DNA of 38,625 nt from Anaerolineaceae bacterium (GTDB taxonomy: Bacteria > Chloroflexota > Anaerolineae > Anaerolineales > Villigracilaceae), in the NCBI GenBank assembly GCA_009885945.1, contig VFJR01000078.1:1-38625 (forward strand). Reading direction: 5' to 3'. A program made the translations under genes and the position numbers. Position 1 is the stretch's first letter. Every line of letters starts with the position of its first letter. Below the pieces are notes generated by a model. The model had not been told where the DNA came from. It saw nothing but the letters and a program-made list of their open reading frames with translations, and ran no database searches. Of the stretch, positions 7,444 to 15,247 are shown in pieces.

Positions 7444-9806
7444 ATATTCAGCGCGCGAAGATCTTTCGCGACTTAACCAGTAATAAACCGCGCAGTTTGT
7501 TGATCATTATTTCAGTAGCAGTTGGTGTAATGGCATTTGGCTTGATGCAAATTGGCGGGGCTGTATTGCAGAAAAATTTACAGGATTCTTTTTCTGCAAG
7601 CCATCCTGCCCAAGCTGTTCTAGATATTTCTGCATTCCATAGCGGGTTGGTAGAAAATGTGCGCACCCTGCCGTATATTGAAGCAGCTGAGGCGAGGTCA
7701 ATATCACAAGCCTTGTTAGAAACCGCGCCCAATAAATGGTTGACATTGGAATTGCATACCATTCCTGACTTCTCAGCATGGGATATTAATAAGATCGTAC
7801 CCGAAGCAGATGCGCAATTTCCATTATCTGCTAATTCCATTTTGCTAGAGCAGTCATTGCGTGATAACGCCCAAATTGGCGATACAGTCCGTGTAAAAAC
7901 CTTGGACGGAAAAATTTATTTGTTACAAGTGGCTGGTTTTGCAAACGATCTTTCCATTGTGCCTACCAGCACTAGTTTGATCGCTTATGGATACATTGCG
8001 CCAGAAACCGCTGAAGTATTAAACCTCTTGCTGGATTACAACCGTTTATATGTTCGTTTGCATCAAAAAACAAACCGCACAATGATACAGAATGATATTA
8101 GCTTGTTGATAAAACATATTGAACAAAAAAATCTTACGGTGTTTAGCGCGCCGGTGCCTGAACCCGGCAAACAATTATTGAGTGATAGTGTAGATTCAGT
8201 GTTGGTCATTCTCAATTCGCTGGGCAGACTTACGCTTTTGTTGAGCGCTTTTCTCGTTACCACTGTGATGTTCGCGGTGATGAATCAGCAGGTGCGCCAA
8301 ATTGGTATTCTCAAATCGTTAGGCGCGCGCAACACGCAAACAATGTCTATTTATTTTCAAGAAGTGTTGTTGTACGGTCTGTTTGCGCTTTTATTGGCTA
8401 TCCCATTAAGCGCTGTCGGTGGATATTTTATGGCAGACGGCGTTGCCAATGGAATGAATATGATCGTTAGTAAATTCTTCATCCCATCGCGCGTTGTTGG
8501 GCTTCAGATCATGAGCGCTTTGCTTATTCCACTGCTCGCCGCACTCTTTCCAATATTAAATGGAGTGCGTATTACCATTCGAGAAGCCATTGCTGATAAT
8601 AGTGCTAAAGATTCTAAGCACATGGATTTGATTGGGAGTATTGCTTCGATTTTTAAAAATGCATCGCAGGTTTTTAATCTTTCCATTCGTAATACATTTC
8701 GCCGTCCTGGCAGGTTGATATTGAATTTTGCGACATTGATCCTCGCTGGAGCCATGTTCATTGCCATTATCGGTATTCGCCAATCGCTGCGCGCCACACT
8801 TACTGATATTCAAAATGAAATTAAATATGATGTGGATATTGATTTTTCCCAGCCCTATCCAAAAAAAGAATTCCAAACAAAAATGAACCGCATCGAAAAT
8901 GTTTCTCGCGTTGAATCATGGAATTTAGCAAGCGGACGGATTGTTTTTGAGAACGACTTGTATAGCGGCAGTATTGCTTTGATCGCAATCCCTGACGATA
9001 CTCGAATGACTTTACCCAGAGCTGTGGATGGCAGATTTCTTGAATCTTCAGACGAGTTTACTATCTTTGTAAACGCCGATACGCTCGCTCTTACCAAGCT
9101 GAAACCTGATTCTGTGATCCGACTCAGAATCGGCGACAAAGAACACGATTGGACAGTTGTTGGCATTGGCACACGCGGATTTGGCGCGGTTGCTTACGTC
9201 CACTACGATGACCTTGTTACGCAAACAGGCATGGATGGATATGCAAACCGCCTCGTGGTGCAAGGCTTCACTCATGATCCTGCCTCGCAAACGTTGTTGC
9301 AATCAAACTTACTATCTGCGTTGAATGATGCGGGCTATGAAATGAATGCTTCTCACACCACCACCGAAATTAAAGAATCCACAGCCGCTCAAATGGATAC
9401 TTTGATCGTACTCCTGATGGTGATGGTTATATTAATTGCGATTGTTGGCGGGCTTGGTCTTGCCATCACGATGAGCTTAAATGTTATGGAACGCACGCGA
9501 GAGATTGGGATTCTGCGCTCTCTGGGTGCAAAAAATAGCGTCATTCAGAAATTGGTACTTGGTGAGGGCTTGATCATTGCTTTAATTAGCTGGGGCATTG
9601 CAGTGCCTCTCTCCATTCCGTTGGCAATTTTTCTTGGAAATTCTTTAGGGGTTTCCTTATTAGCGACTCCTTTAGATTATATTTTTTCCATCCCCGCCAT
9701 TGTGATTTGGCTTGCGATCATCGTTAGCATATCTATTATTGCTAGTCTTGTCCCAGCTCAAAATGCCACAAAATTAACTATTCGTGATACGTTAGTGTAC
9801 GAATAA
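7440..9806 (+). CDS. FtsX-like ABC permease with two FtsX cores
   Basis: This 788-aa permease carries two MacB/FtsX-type halves. The first has an N-terminal membrane helix (~17-37), a large extracytoplasmic region and a helix bundle starting around residue 258, including the coupling sequence ILKSLGARN. The second repeats this with a helix at ~430-450, another extracytoplasmic region and a bundle from ~655, including ILRSLGAKN. Such proteins work with LolD/MacB-type ATPases in mechanotransmission or export of envelope molecules rather than classic import. The ATGA overlap with the ATPase-CNB gene indicates coupled translation and a shared complex. The substrate cannot be told from sequence. 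Confidence 0.92.
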   Translation: MNIQRAKIFRDLTSNKPRSLLIIISVAVGVMAFGLMQIGGAVLQKNLQDSFSASHPAQAVLDISAFHSGLVENVRTLPYIEAAEARSISQALLETAPNKWLTLELHTIPDFSAWDINKIVPEADAQFPLSANSILLEQSLRDNAQIGDTVRVKTLDGKIYLLQVAGFANDLSIVPTSTSLIAYGYIAPETAEVLNLLLDYNRLYVRLHQKTNRTMIQNDISLLIKHIEQKNLTVFSAPVPEPGKQLLSDSVDSVLVILNSLGRLTLLLSAFLVTTVMFAVMNQQVRQIGILKSLGARNTQTMSIYFQEVLLYGLFALLLAIPLSAVGGYFMADGVANGMNMIVSKFFIPSRVVGLQIMSALLIPLLAALFPILNGVRITIREAIADNSAKDSKHMDLIGSIASIFKNASQVFNLSIRNTFRRPGRLILNFATLILAGAMFIAIIGIRQSLRATLTDIQNEIKYDVDIDFSQPYPKKEFQTKMNRIENVSRVESWNLASGRIVFENDLYSGSIALIAIPDDTRMTLPRAVDGRFLESSDEFTIFVNADTLALTKLKPDSVIRLRIGDKEHDWTVVGIGTRGFGAVAYVHYDDLVTQTGMDGYANRLVVQGFTHDPASQTLLQSNLLSALNDAGYEMNASHTTTEIKESTAAQMDTLIVLLMVMVILIAIVGGLGLAITMSLNVMERTREIGILRSLGAKNSVIQKLVLGEGLIIALISWGIAVPLSIPLAIFLGNSLGVSLLATPLDYIFSIPAIVIWLAIIVSISIIASLVPAQNATKLTIRDTLVYE

Positions 9807-9827
9807 TTTTTCAAAAAAGGAATCGTA

Positions 9828-11060
9828 ATGATCAATCTTGAATCTATTGCTCGAAAAATAACAACCATTTTGTTTACCCAGCAAGCGCTTGCCTCAGCAG
9901 GCTTTATCGCCGCTGCTACATTGAATTCAATCGTTGGCAAAGAACTTAGCGGACACCCAAACTGGGCAGGTGTACCTACCGCGATTTATCTTTTGGCTGG
10001 CGCTTTTGCCGCTTTTGGCTGGGGATATGTTTTTGATGCAATAGGCAGGCGTAACGGATTAACTTCAGGGTTAATCATTGGCGCAATTGGTTCAGGCATC
10101 TCGTTTTATGCCATTGCGATTCATTCATTCGCATTTTTTCTTGGCGGCATGGTATTTATGGGCATAGCCAATGCCGCTGTTCAACTTGCCCGTTTTGCCG
10201 CCGCAGAAGTTAGCAACCCTCAGCATCGTGGGCGCGCAATCTCAAATGTTGTTATCGGCGGAACTGTGGGCTCGGTGGTTGGTCCTTTTGTGGCAGGTCC
10301 CGCAGGCAAAGCCATACTTTCTTTTGGCATTAATGAACTTGCAGGCGCGTATCTTGTCAGCTTGATCCTCTTTGTGATTGCCGCAGTTGTCATCTTCATC
10401 GGCTTGCGCCCCGACCCGCGCGAAATTGCAAAACAAATTGCAGAAAAATATCCCGATACAATCATGCGCTCAAAAGTAGTGCGCAGTATGGTTCAGATTT
10501 TTAGCCAGCCCGCCGCGTTGGTAGCCCTTATTAGTATGGTCTTGGGGCAAATGGTGATGGTCTTGATTATGGTTATCACTTCATTGCACATGCGTGACCA
10601 TAATCACTTACTCGGTGATATTTCAATTGTGATTTCATCGCACACATTTGGCATGTTCGCATTTTCAATTATTTCAGGCAGGCTTTCTGATCGCTGGGGT
10701 CGTTTGCCTGTCATTATTACAGGTTCCGCAACACTCATGCTTGCCTGCATTGCCGCAACATTATCCCCAGATGTATTGCCTTTAAGCGTTGCCTTATTTT
10801 TACTGGGGCTTGGTTGGAACTTTTGTTTTGTGGGCGGTTCCACTTTGTTGGCAGATCAACTCTCTCCACTCGAGCGTTCGCGTACGCAAGGCTTCAATGA
10901 TTTACTGGTTGGGCTTGCCTCTGCTGTTGGAAGTTTAGGAAGCGGATTTATCTTCGCCTCATTAGGATTCAACACCATGTCTTGGATCGCCGCCGCCGTT
11001 TCGATCATCCCCCTCGCCGCCGCTTCTTATCTAAGCTTGAGGCGGGTTGCTGTTTCTTGA
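9828..11060 (+). CDS. MFS transporter
   Basis: This 410-aa protein has about 12 hydrophobic segments in two halves. The loop between helices 2 and 3 contains GYVFDAIGRRNG, matching the MFS signature G-x3-D-x2-GRR; the equivalent in the second half is SGRLSDRWGRLP. A central cytoplasmic loop (~200-225) separates the halves. AAGGAA lies before the ATG, 21 bases after the ABC permease, so it is probably co-transcribed. The substrate is unknown; drug or metabolite efflux is the usual role of similar proteins. Confidence 0.9.
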   Translation: MINLESIARKITTILFTQQALASAGFIAAATLNSIVGKELSGHPNWAGVPTAIYLLAGAFAAFGWGYVFDAIGRRNGLTSGLIIGAIGSGISFYAIAIHSFAFFLGGMVFMGIANAAVQLARFAAAEVSNPQHRGRAISNVVIGGTVGSVVGPFVAGPAGKAILSFGINELAGAYLVSLILFVIAAVVIFIGLRPDPREIAKQIAEKYPDTIMRSKVVRSMVQIFSQPAALVALISMVLGQMVMVLIMVITSLHMRDHNHLLGDISIVISSHTFGMFAFSIISGRLSDRWGRLPVIITGSATLMLACIAATLSPDVLPLSVALFLLGLGWNFCFVGGSTLLADQLSPLERSRTQGFNDLLVGLASAVGSLGSGFIFASLGFNTMSWIAAAVSIIPLAAASYLSLRRVAVS

Positions 11061-11094
11061 ACATTACCCACCCGAAAAAAAACAGGAGTCGCTC

Positions 11095-12561
11095 ATGAAG
11101 CTAATGTACATCAACGGAAAATTTACAAAAGGCACTTCAAAAGAAGCCATCGAAGTGCAAAACCCCGCCACAGAAGAAGTAATTGATTCTGTTCCGCGCG
11201 GCACGCCTGAGGATATTGAAGCGGCAGTGCAAGCGGCAAAATCTCAGTTTGATATGTGGCGCAGAATGGGGGCGAATGAGCGCGCGAATCATCTGCATGA
11301 AGTAGCCCGCAAAGTTCATGAGCATAAAGAAAAAATTGTTCACTTGTTAACTCTGGAAGAAGGCAAACCAGTCTCAGAGAACGAAGAGGAAGTGGAGTGG
11401 GTTATTAACACCTTTCGTTATTACGCCGAGTTGGGGCGCCATCATCGCGGCAGTGTCTTGACTTCAGGCGAAGCATCTCAATTCAACTTTATTATCAAAG
11501 AACCCTATGGTGTAGTCGGCTGCATTGTGCCGTGGAATTATCCATTGTTGTTATTGGCATGGAAAGTTGCGCCTGCCTTAGCCGCAGGGAATACCATTGT
11601 GATTAAGCCATCCGAGATGACTCCGCTGACCGCGTTGTATCTTGCCGAATATTGTTTTGATCACCTGCCCGCAGGCGTGCTGAATGTTGTTACAGGTTAT
11701 GGGCTTGAAACAGGCGAGTCGTTGGTGAAACATCCCGACGTGCCAGTCATCGCATTTACTGGAAGCCTCGCCACCGGACAAAAGATTGCATCCATTGGTG
11801 CGCCCATGATGAAGAAACTGCATCTCGAATTGGGCGGCAAAGATGCAACGGTCATCGCCGAAGATGCCGACCCTGAGATTGCGGCAAAGGCTGTCGCGTA
11901 TGCCGCGCTCATTAACGCCGGGCAGGTTTGCACAAGTACAGAACGGGTTTATATCCCAAGAATAGGCGCAGATAAATTTATCGAGGCGATCGTGGCGCAT
12001 GTCAAAACGCTGCGACTTGGACCCGGGCTTGATTCAACTACCGATATGGGGCCCATGATCGGAGAAATGTACCGCGCCAAGTTCGAGAAACAAATTGCAG
12101 AGGCGAAATCTAGCGGCGCAAAAATTTTGACAGGCGGCGGGCGTCCAAAGAATTTAACAAAAGGATTCTTTCACGAACCGACTGTGCTTACGAATGTAAA
12201 TCACAATATGGTCATTATGCGTGATGAGACCTTTGGTCCCGCGGTGCCCATTATGGAGTACACATCCTTTGATGAGGCAATTCGATTAACCAATGATTGT
12301 CAATATGGATTAGGCGCAGTGTTGATTTCTAACGATACAAAGAAGATCAAACAATTTTTTGATGATGTGAAAGCGGGCACGATCTGGATCAATGACCCGC
12401 TGACCGATAACTATGCAGGTCCATTTGGCGGCATGAAGTATTCTGGCGGCGCGCGTGAACTTGGCGAAGAAGGTCTCGATGAGTTTCGTGAGACAAAGCA
12501 TGTTCATTGGGATTTCAACATGGAAGATAAATCCTATTGGTATCCTTATGGGAGAGAATAG
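11095..12561 (+). CDS. NAD(P)-dependent aldehyde dehydrogenase
   Basis: This 488-aa protein is a standard-length ALDH-superfamily enzyme that oxidises an aldehyde to an acid. The signature blocks are present: VVGCIVPWNYPL, the cofactor-binding FTGSLATGQ, the general-base Glu in LELGGKDA and the nucleophilic Cys in NAGQVCTS, with DETFGPAVP and FGGMKYSGGARE towards the C terminus. The sequence does not fix the substrate. The frame stays open back to an in-frame TTG at 11047, inside the MFS gene, but ATG 11095 is chosen because ACAGGAG lies 7-8 bases before it. It follows the MFS gene closely, so co-transcription is likely. Confidence 0.93.
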   Translation: MKLMYINGKFTKGTSKEAIEVQNPATEEVIDSVPRGTPEDIEAAVQAAKSQFDMWRRMGANERANHLHEVARKVHEHKEKIVHLLTLEEGKPVSENEEEVEWVINTFRYYAELGRHHRGSVLTSGEASQFNFIIKEPYGVVGCIVPWNYPLLLLAWKVAPALAAGNTIVIKPSEMTPLTALYLAEYCFDHLPAGVLNVVTGYGLETGESLVKHPDVPVIAFTGSLATGQKIASIGAPMMKKLHLELGGKDATVIAEDADPEIAAKAVAYAALINAGQVCTSTERVYIPRIGADKFIEAIVAHVKTLRLGPGLDSTTDMGPMIGEMYRAKFEKQIAEAKSSGAKILTGGGRPKNLTKGFFHEPTVLTNVNHNMVIMRDETFGPAVPIMEYTSFDEAIRLTNDCQYGLGAVLISNDTKKIKQFFDDVKAGTIWINDPLTDNYAGPFGGMKYSGGARELGEEGLDEFRETKHVHWDFNMEDKSYWYPYGRE

Positions 12562-12564
12562 AAA

Positions 12565-13899
12565 TTGATTTATAAAAAAATAGCGTCCTTTGTTCAATGT
12601 CTATTAGCGTTGTCGTTTTTTTTAATGACCAGCGCTTGTAGTTCGCTCTTTGAGCAGGATGAACGCCCAAATATTCTAATTATCGTAACAGATGACCAAC
12701 GCTATGACACCATGCAATACATGCCAGAGACTCAGTCTCTTATTTTTGATCAGGGAGTTTCGTTCATAAATGGATTTGTTACTACTCCTTTGTGCTGCCC
12801 TAGTCGTTCCAGTATATTAACAGGCATGTATGCTCACAACCATGGCGTACATAATAACGATGAGGATTTAACGCAAGAAACTTTTGTGCTATTAATGCAA
12901 GAGAGTGGTTATTACACAGGTCTTGTTGGAAAGTATCTCAACTCGTGGAAAGGGGATCCGCGCCCTGAGTATGATTATTGGGTATCCTACGCAAACGGCG
13001 AGACGCGTTATTACAACCCGCGTCTTAATGTGAATGGGGAGTGGCTGCGGCATCAAGATCAATATGTTACCTATGCACTTGGAGATTATGTAATTGATTT
13101 TGTAAATAAAGCCAGCAAAAAAAATAAACCCTTTATATTGCTGTATACGCCTAACGCTCCGCATGACCCTGTTACACCTGCAAAAGAAGACCGCGATCTG
13201 TTGCCAGATCTGCCAGTGTATCGCCCTCCTAGTTTTAATGAAGCAGATATTTCTGATAAGCCGAACTGGCTTGCTGTTCGCCCGCAATTGACCGAGCAGG
13301 AGATTCGAGATAACGATGCGTTCAGGCGTAATCAAATTCTGACCCTTTTCTCACTTGATCGTACGATTTCCAAAATAATGGGCGCTCTTAAAGAAACAGG
13401 CGAACTTGATAACACGATGATCATCTTTATTTCAGATAACGGCAAGTTTTGGGGCGAACATCGCATCACATCCAAAAATGGATTTTATGAAGAAGCCAGC
13501 CGCGTGCCGTTTGCGATTCGCTATCCAGCTTTAATCACAAACCCATATATAGACACAGATAGCATTGTGGCAAATATTGACATTGCTCCAACAGTATTGG
13601 ATGTAGCGGGTATTCCCATCCCAGAGAATATGGATGGAATGTCTTTGATTCAATTGTTATCTGGGGATGCCAAATGGCGTGATGCACTTCTGCTGGAAGG
13701 TTGGCCCGACCGCGGAGTTTATTCTGCTGTTCGCACAGAAGATTATGTGTATGCTGAGACTACGGACGATTTGTCTGAATTTTATGACCTTCAAATTGAC
13801 CCTTATCAGCTTCAGAATTTGATCGGCGATCCAGCTTATCAAGAGTTGATCCAAAAACACAAAGAATTGCTTGATGGATTGCGTGAGCCTACGCCATAA
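12565..13899 (+). CDS. Sulfatase, predicted lipoprotein (TTG start)
   Basis: This 444-aa protein belongs to the type I sulfatase/alkaline phosphatase superfamily. A signal sequence ends in lipobox TSAC, with C25 as lipidation site, placing it at the outer face of a membrane. Metal-binding DD lies at 43-44. The formylglycine site is C77-C-P-S-R81, so an anaerobic or aerobic maturase is needed; none is in the window. FISDNGKFWGEH provides further metal ligands. The start is TTG at 12565, with GGGAGAG 8 bases upstream; the first in-frame ATG lies inside the signal peptide and would destroy it. The aldehyde dehydrogenase stop is 3 bases upstream. Substrate is unknown; sulfated glycans are typical. 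Confidence 0.9.
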   Translation: MIYKKIASFVQCLLALSFFLMTSACSSLFEQDERPNILIIVTDDQRYDTMQYMPETQSLIFDQGVSFINGFVTTPLCCPSRSSILTGMYAHNHGVHNNDEDLTQETFVLLMQESGYYTGLVGKYLNSWKGDPRPEYDYWVSYANGETRYYNPRLNVNGEWLRHQDQYVTYALGDYVIDFVNKASKKNKPFILLYTPNAPHDPVTPAKEDRDLLPDLPVYRPPSFNEADISDKPNWLAVRPQLTEQEIRDNDAFRRNQILTLFSLDRTISKIMGALKETGELDNTMIIFISDNGKFWGEHRITSKNGFYEEASRVPFAIRYPALITNPYIDTDSIVANIDIAPTVLDVAGIPIPENMDGMSLIQLLSGDAKWRDALLLEGWPDRGVYSAVRTEDYVYAETTDDLSEFYDLQIDPYQLQNLIGDPAYQELIQKHKELLDGLREPTP

Positions 13900-13915
13900 T
13901 CAACTTGTTTCCCCC

Positions 13916-13944
13916 TTGACGCTCATTCTTCTAAACCTTACAAT
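13916..13944 (+). promoter_or_regulatory. Promoter of the glycine-riboswitch operon
   Basis: TTGACG (13916-13921), a 17-bp spacer and TACAAT (13939-13944) form a strong sigma-70-type promoter. Transcription would start near 13951, about 15 bases before the first riboswitch stem, which fits well. Confidence 0.8.
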
Positions 13945-13965
13945 CCAAACATAATCAAACGGATT

Positions 13966-14212
13966 ACAGGGAAGAGACTCGCAAGAGCGCCGAAGGTGCA
14001 AATCTGGAAACAGGCGAACCCAGATGAATCTCTCAGGCAAAAGGACCCTGTTTCTGAAACATAAGCTCTGGAAAACTCCCGCAAGGGATACCGACGGTGT
14101 AAAGTTAGTTTGATAGTTTGTTAGTGCAATAGTTGGTTAGTTGAAAAACTATAAAACTAGAGCAACTAGGTAACTACTTCACTAAACTAATCTCTCAGGT
14201 TCAATTACAGAG
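13966..14212 (+). ncRNA. Tandem glycine riboswitch
   Basis: Two glycine aptamers lie in series. Aptamer 1 spans 13966-14051: P1 pairs ACAGGG with CCCTGT and the core has GCGCCGAAGGTGCAAA and AATCTCTCAGGCAAAAGGAC. Aptamer 2 spans ~14066-14212: P1 pairs CTCTG (14066-14070) with CAGAG (14208-14212), the core has ACCGACGGTGTAAAG, and it ends CTAATCTCTCAGGTTCAATTACAG. Its P3 arm is unusually long (~14104-14190, closed by TTAGTTT/AAACTAA) and filled with AT-rich repeat-like sequence. The conserved joining segments look intact. It should sense glycine and control the gcv genes downstream. Confidence 0.95.
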
Positions 14213-14246
14213 GCGCGCGATTTATTTCGTGCGCCTCTATCTTTTT
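14209..14246 (+). terminator. Riboswitch expression platform (terminator)
   Basis: AGAGGCGCGC (14209-14218) pairs with GTGCGCCTCT (14229-14238) over 10 bp with one G-U, followed by ATCTTTTT. Its first four bases (14209-14212) also form the 3' side of P1 of aptamer 2, so the two structures exclude each other. Glycine binding should stabilise P1, block the terminator and allow read-through. This is the known ON arrangement for glycine riboswitches controlling gcv genes. Confidence 0.85.
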
Positions 14247-14258
14247 AAATCAAAGTTA

Positions 14259-14772
14259 TTAACCGCCAAGATGCCGGGAGCGCCAAGATTCATTATGAAG
14301 ACGCCAAGTGTTTTCCCTGTAATAACAAAGGTTGAGCCAAGCAAGGATGTTGATGAAATTGCGCGGAAAATCATTGGCGCCGCAATTGAGGTTCATCGTG
14401 CTTTGGGTCCTGGTTATCTGGAAAGTGTTTATGAGGAGGCTCTTTGTATTGAGATTGAAAACCAAAAAATTCCTTTTGAAAGACAATTCACTATTGCAGT
14501 GGAATATAAGGGAAGAAACGTAGGCGAAGGACGACTGGATTTGTTGGTGGCGAAAATCTTGCCCGTGGAGTTGAAGGCAGTTGAAAACCTAGCGCCCATT
14601 CATCAAGCTCAATTAATCTCTTACCTTAAAATGACCCGCCTGCAATTAGGATTGCTAATTAATTTTAATGTACCAATGCTCAAACAAGGAATTAAACGAG
14701 TAATTTACACCCAACCATAACCCCTTGGCGGCATTAAATAAAACTTGGCGAACTTTGCGCCTTGGCGGTTAA
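14259..14772. mobile_element. Inverted-repeat unit carrying a GxxExxY gene
   Basis: A perfect 12-bp terminal inverted repeat, TTAACCGCCAAG (14259-14270) and CTTGGCGGTTAA (14761-14772), encloses a single gene. Each end carries several CGCCAAG-type 7-nt units (left at 14264, 14281, 14302; right inverted, ~14724-14767). Over the outer 27 bp the two ends match at 20 positions. The unit lies between the riboswitch terminator and the gcvH ribosome-binding site. I see no clear target duplication and no transposase, so mobility is inferred from structure. Confidence 0.5.
14295..14720 (+). CDS. GxxExxY family protein (PD-(D/E)XK nuclease-like)
   Basis: The family signature is GYLESVY, a literal G-x2-E-x2-Y, preceded by IIGAAIEVHRALGPG. 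Downstream, RLDLLV, then PVELKAV (E-x-K) and HQAQLISYLK fit the catalytic strand order of PD-(D/E)XK nucleases. The biochemical role of the family is not established; members often occur in many copies per genome. ATG 14295 gives 141 aa; GTG 14229 lies inside the riboswitch terminator and ATG 14271 inside the terminal repeat. No start has a clear Shine-Dalgarno. It is bracketed by CGCCAAG inverted repeats and lies between riboswitch and gcvH, so it would be transcribed when glycine is bound. Confidence 0.85.
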   Translation: MKTPSVFPVITKVEPSKDVDEIARKIIGAAIEVHRALGPGYLESVYEEALCIEIENQKIPFERQFTIAVEYKGRNVGEGRLDLLVAKILPVELKAVENLAPIHQAQLISYLKMTRLQLGLLINFNVPMLKQGIKRVIYTQP

Positions 14773-14800
14773 ATATTTTTTTACAAGGAGACTCTCAAAC

Positions 14801-15178
14801 ATGAATACCCCCGCAAACCTCAAATACGCAAAATCTGACGAATGGTTCGACCCCGCAACTGGCAAGGTTGGCATCACAGACTATGCCCAGAATCAACTCT
14901 CTGACATTGTCTTTATCGAAATCTTTGTAGAAGCAGGTGAAACGATAGAAGCTGGGAAAGCGATTGCATCTGTTGAATCTGTCAAAGCATCTTCCGAGAT
15001 TTATGCGCCAGCATCAGGAAAGGTTGCGGCGATCAATAAAGATCTGCCCAATAAACCTGAATCACTCAACAGTGATCCATTTGGTTCAGCGTGGATGATC
15101 CAACTTGAAAGTGCAAGCGCTGGTGATGTGATGGACGCCGCCGCGTATGAGAAGCATTGCGAAGAAAGAGCGCATTAG
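14801..15178 (+). CDS. gcvH: Glycine cleavage system H protein
   Basis: GcvH is the lipoyl shuttle protein that carries the aminomethyl group between the P and T proteins. At 125 aa it has normal length, with the lipoylation site ESVKAS (K62) and the family context VFIEIFVEAGETIEAGKAIASVESVKA. ATG 14801 is preceded by AAGGAG with good spacing; the longer frame from 14762 would start inside the terminal repeat. It is the first gcv gene after the riboswitch, separated from it by the GxxExxY unit. A palindromic repeat starts 3 bases after its stop. gcvT and the lipoamide dehydrogenase gene are not in the window. Confidence 0.97.
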   Translation: MNTPANLKYAKSDEWFDPATGKVGITDYAQNQLSDIVFIEIFVEAGETIEAGKAIASVESVKASSEIYAPASGKVAAINKDLPNKPESLNSDPFGSAWMIQLESASAGDVMDAAAYEKHCEERAH

Positions 15179-15181
15179 TAA

Positions 15182-15235
15182 TGTAGGGGCGGGTTTTTCT
15201 CGCTCCGTTTTGGGCGGGGAAATCCCGCCCCTACA
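15182..15235. repeat. GC-rich palindromic repeat inside gcv operon
   Basis: TGTAGGGGCGGG (15182-15193) and CCCGCCCCTACA (15224-15235) are perfect 12-bp inverted repeats. They fill almost the whole 69-base gap between gcvH and gcvPA, leaving room only for the gcvPA ribosome-binding site. The transcript would carry a stable hairpin here, which could change mRNA stability or the H:P protein ratio. Confidence 0.75.
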
Positions 15236-15247
15236 ACAAGAGGAAAT

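Noticed and set aside
12892-13335. A 147-codon minus-strand ORF opposite the sulfatase gene.
   Set aside because: Antisense to a well-supported gene with intact catalytic motifs; no independent evidence.
13966-14246. Loss of riboswitch function because of the following GxxExxY unit.
   Set aside because: Both aptamer cores, the switching P1 and the terminator are intact, and the unit begins after the T-run, so control should still reach gcvH unless the unit carries its own terminator.
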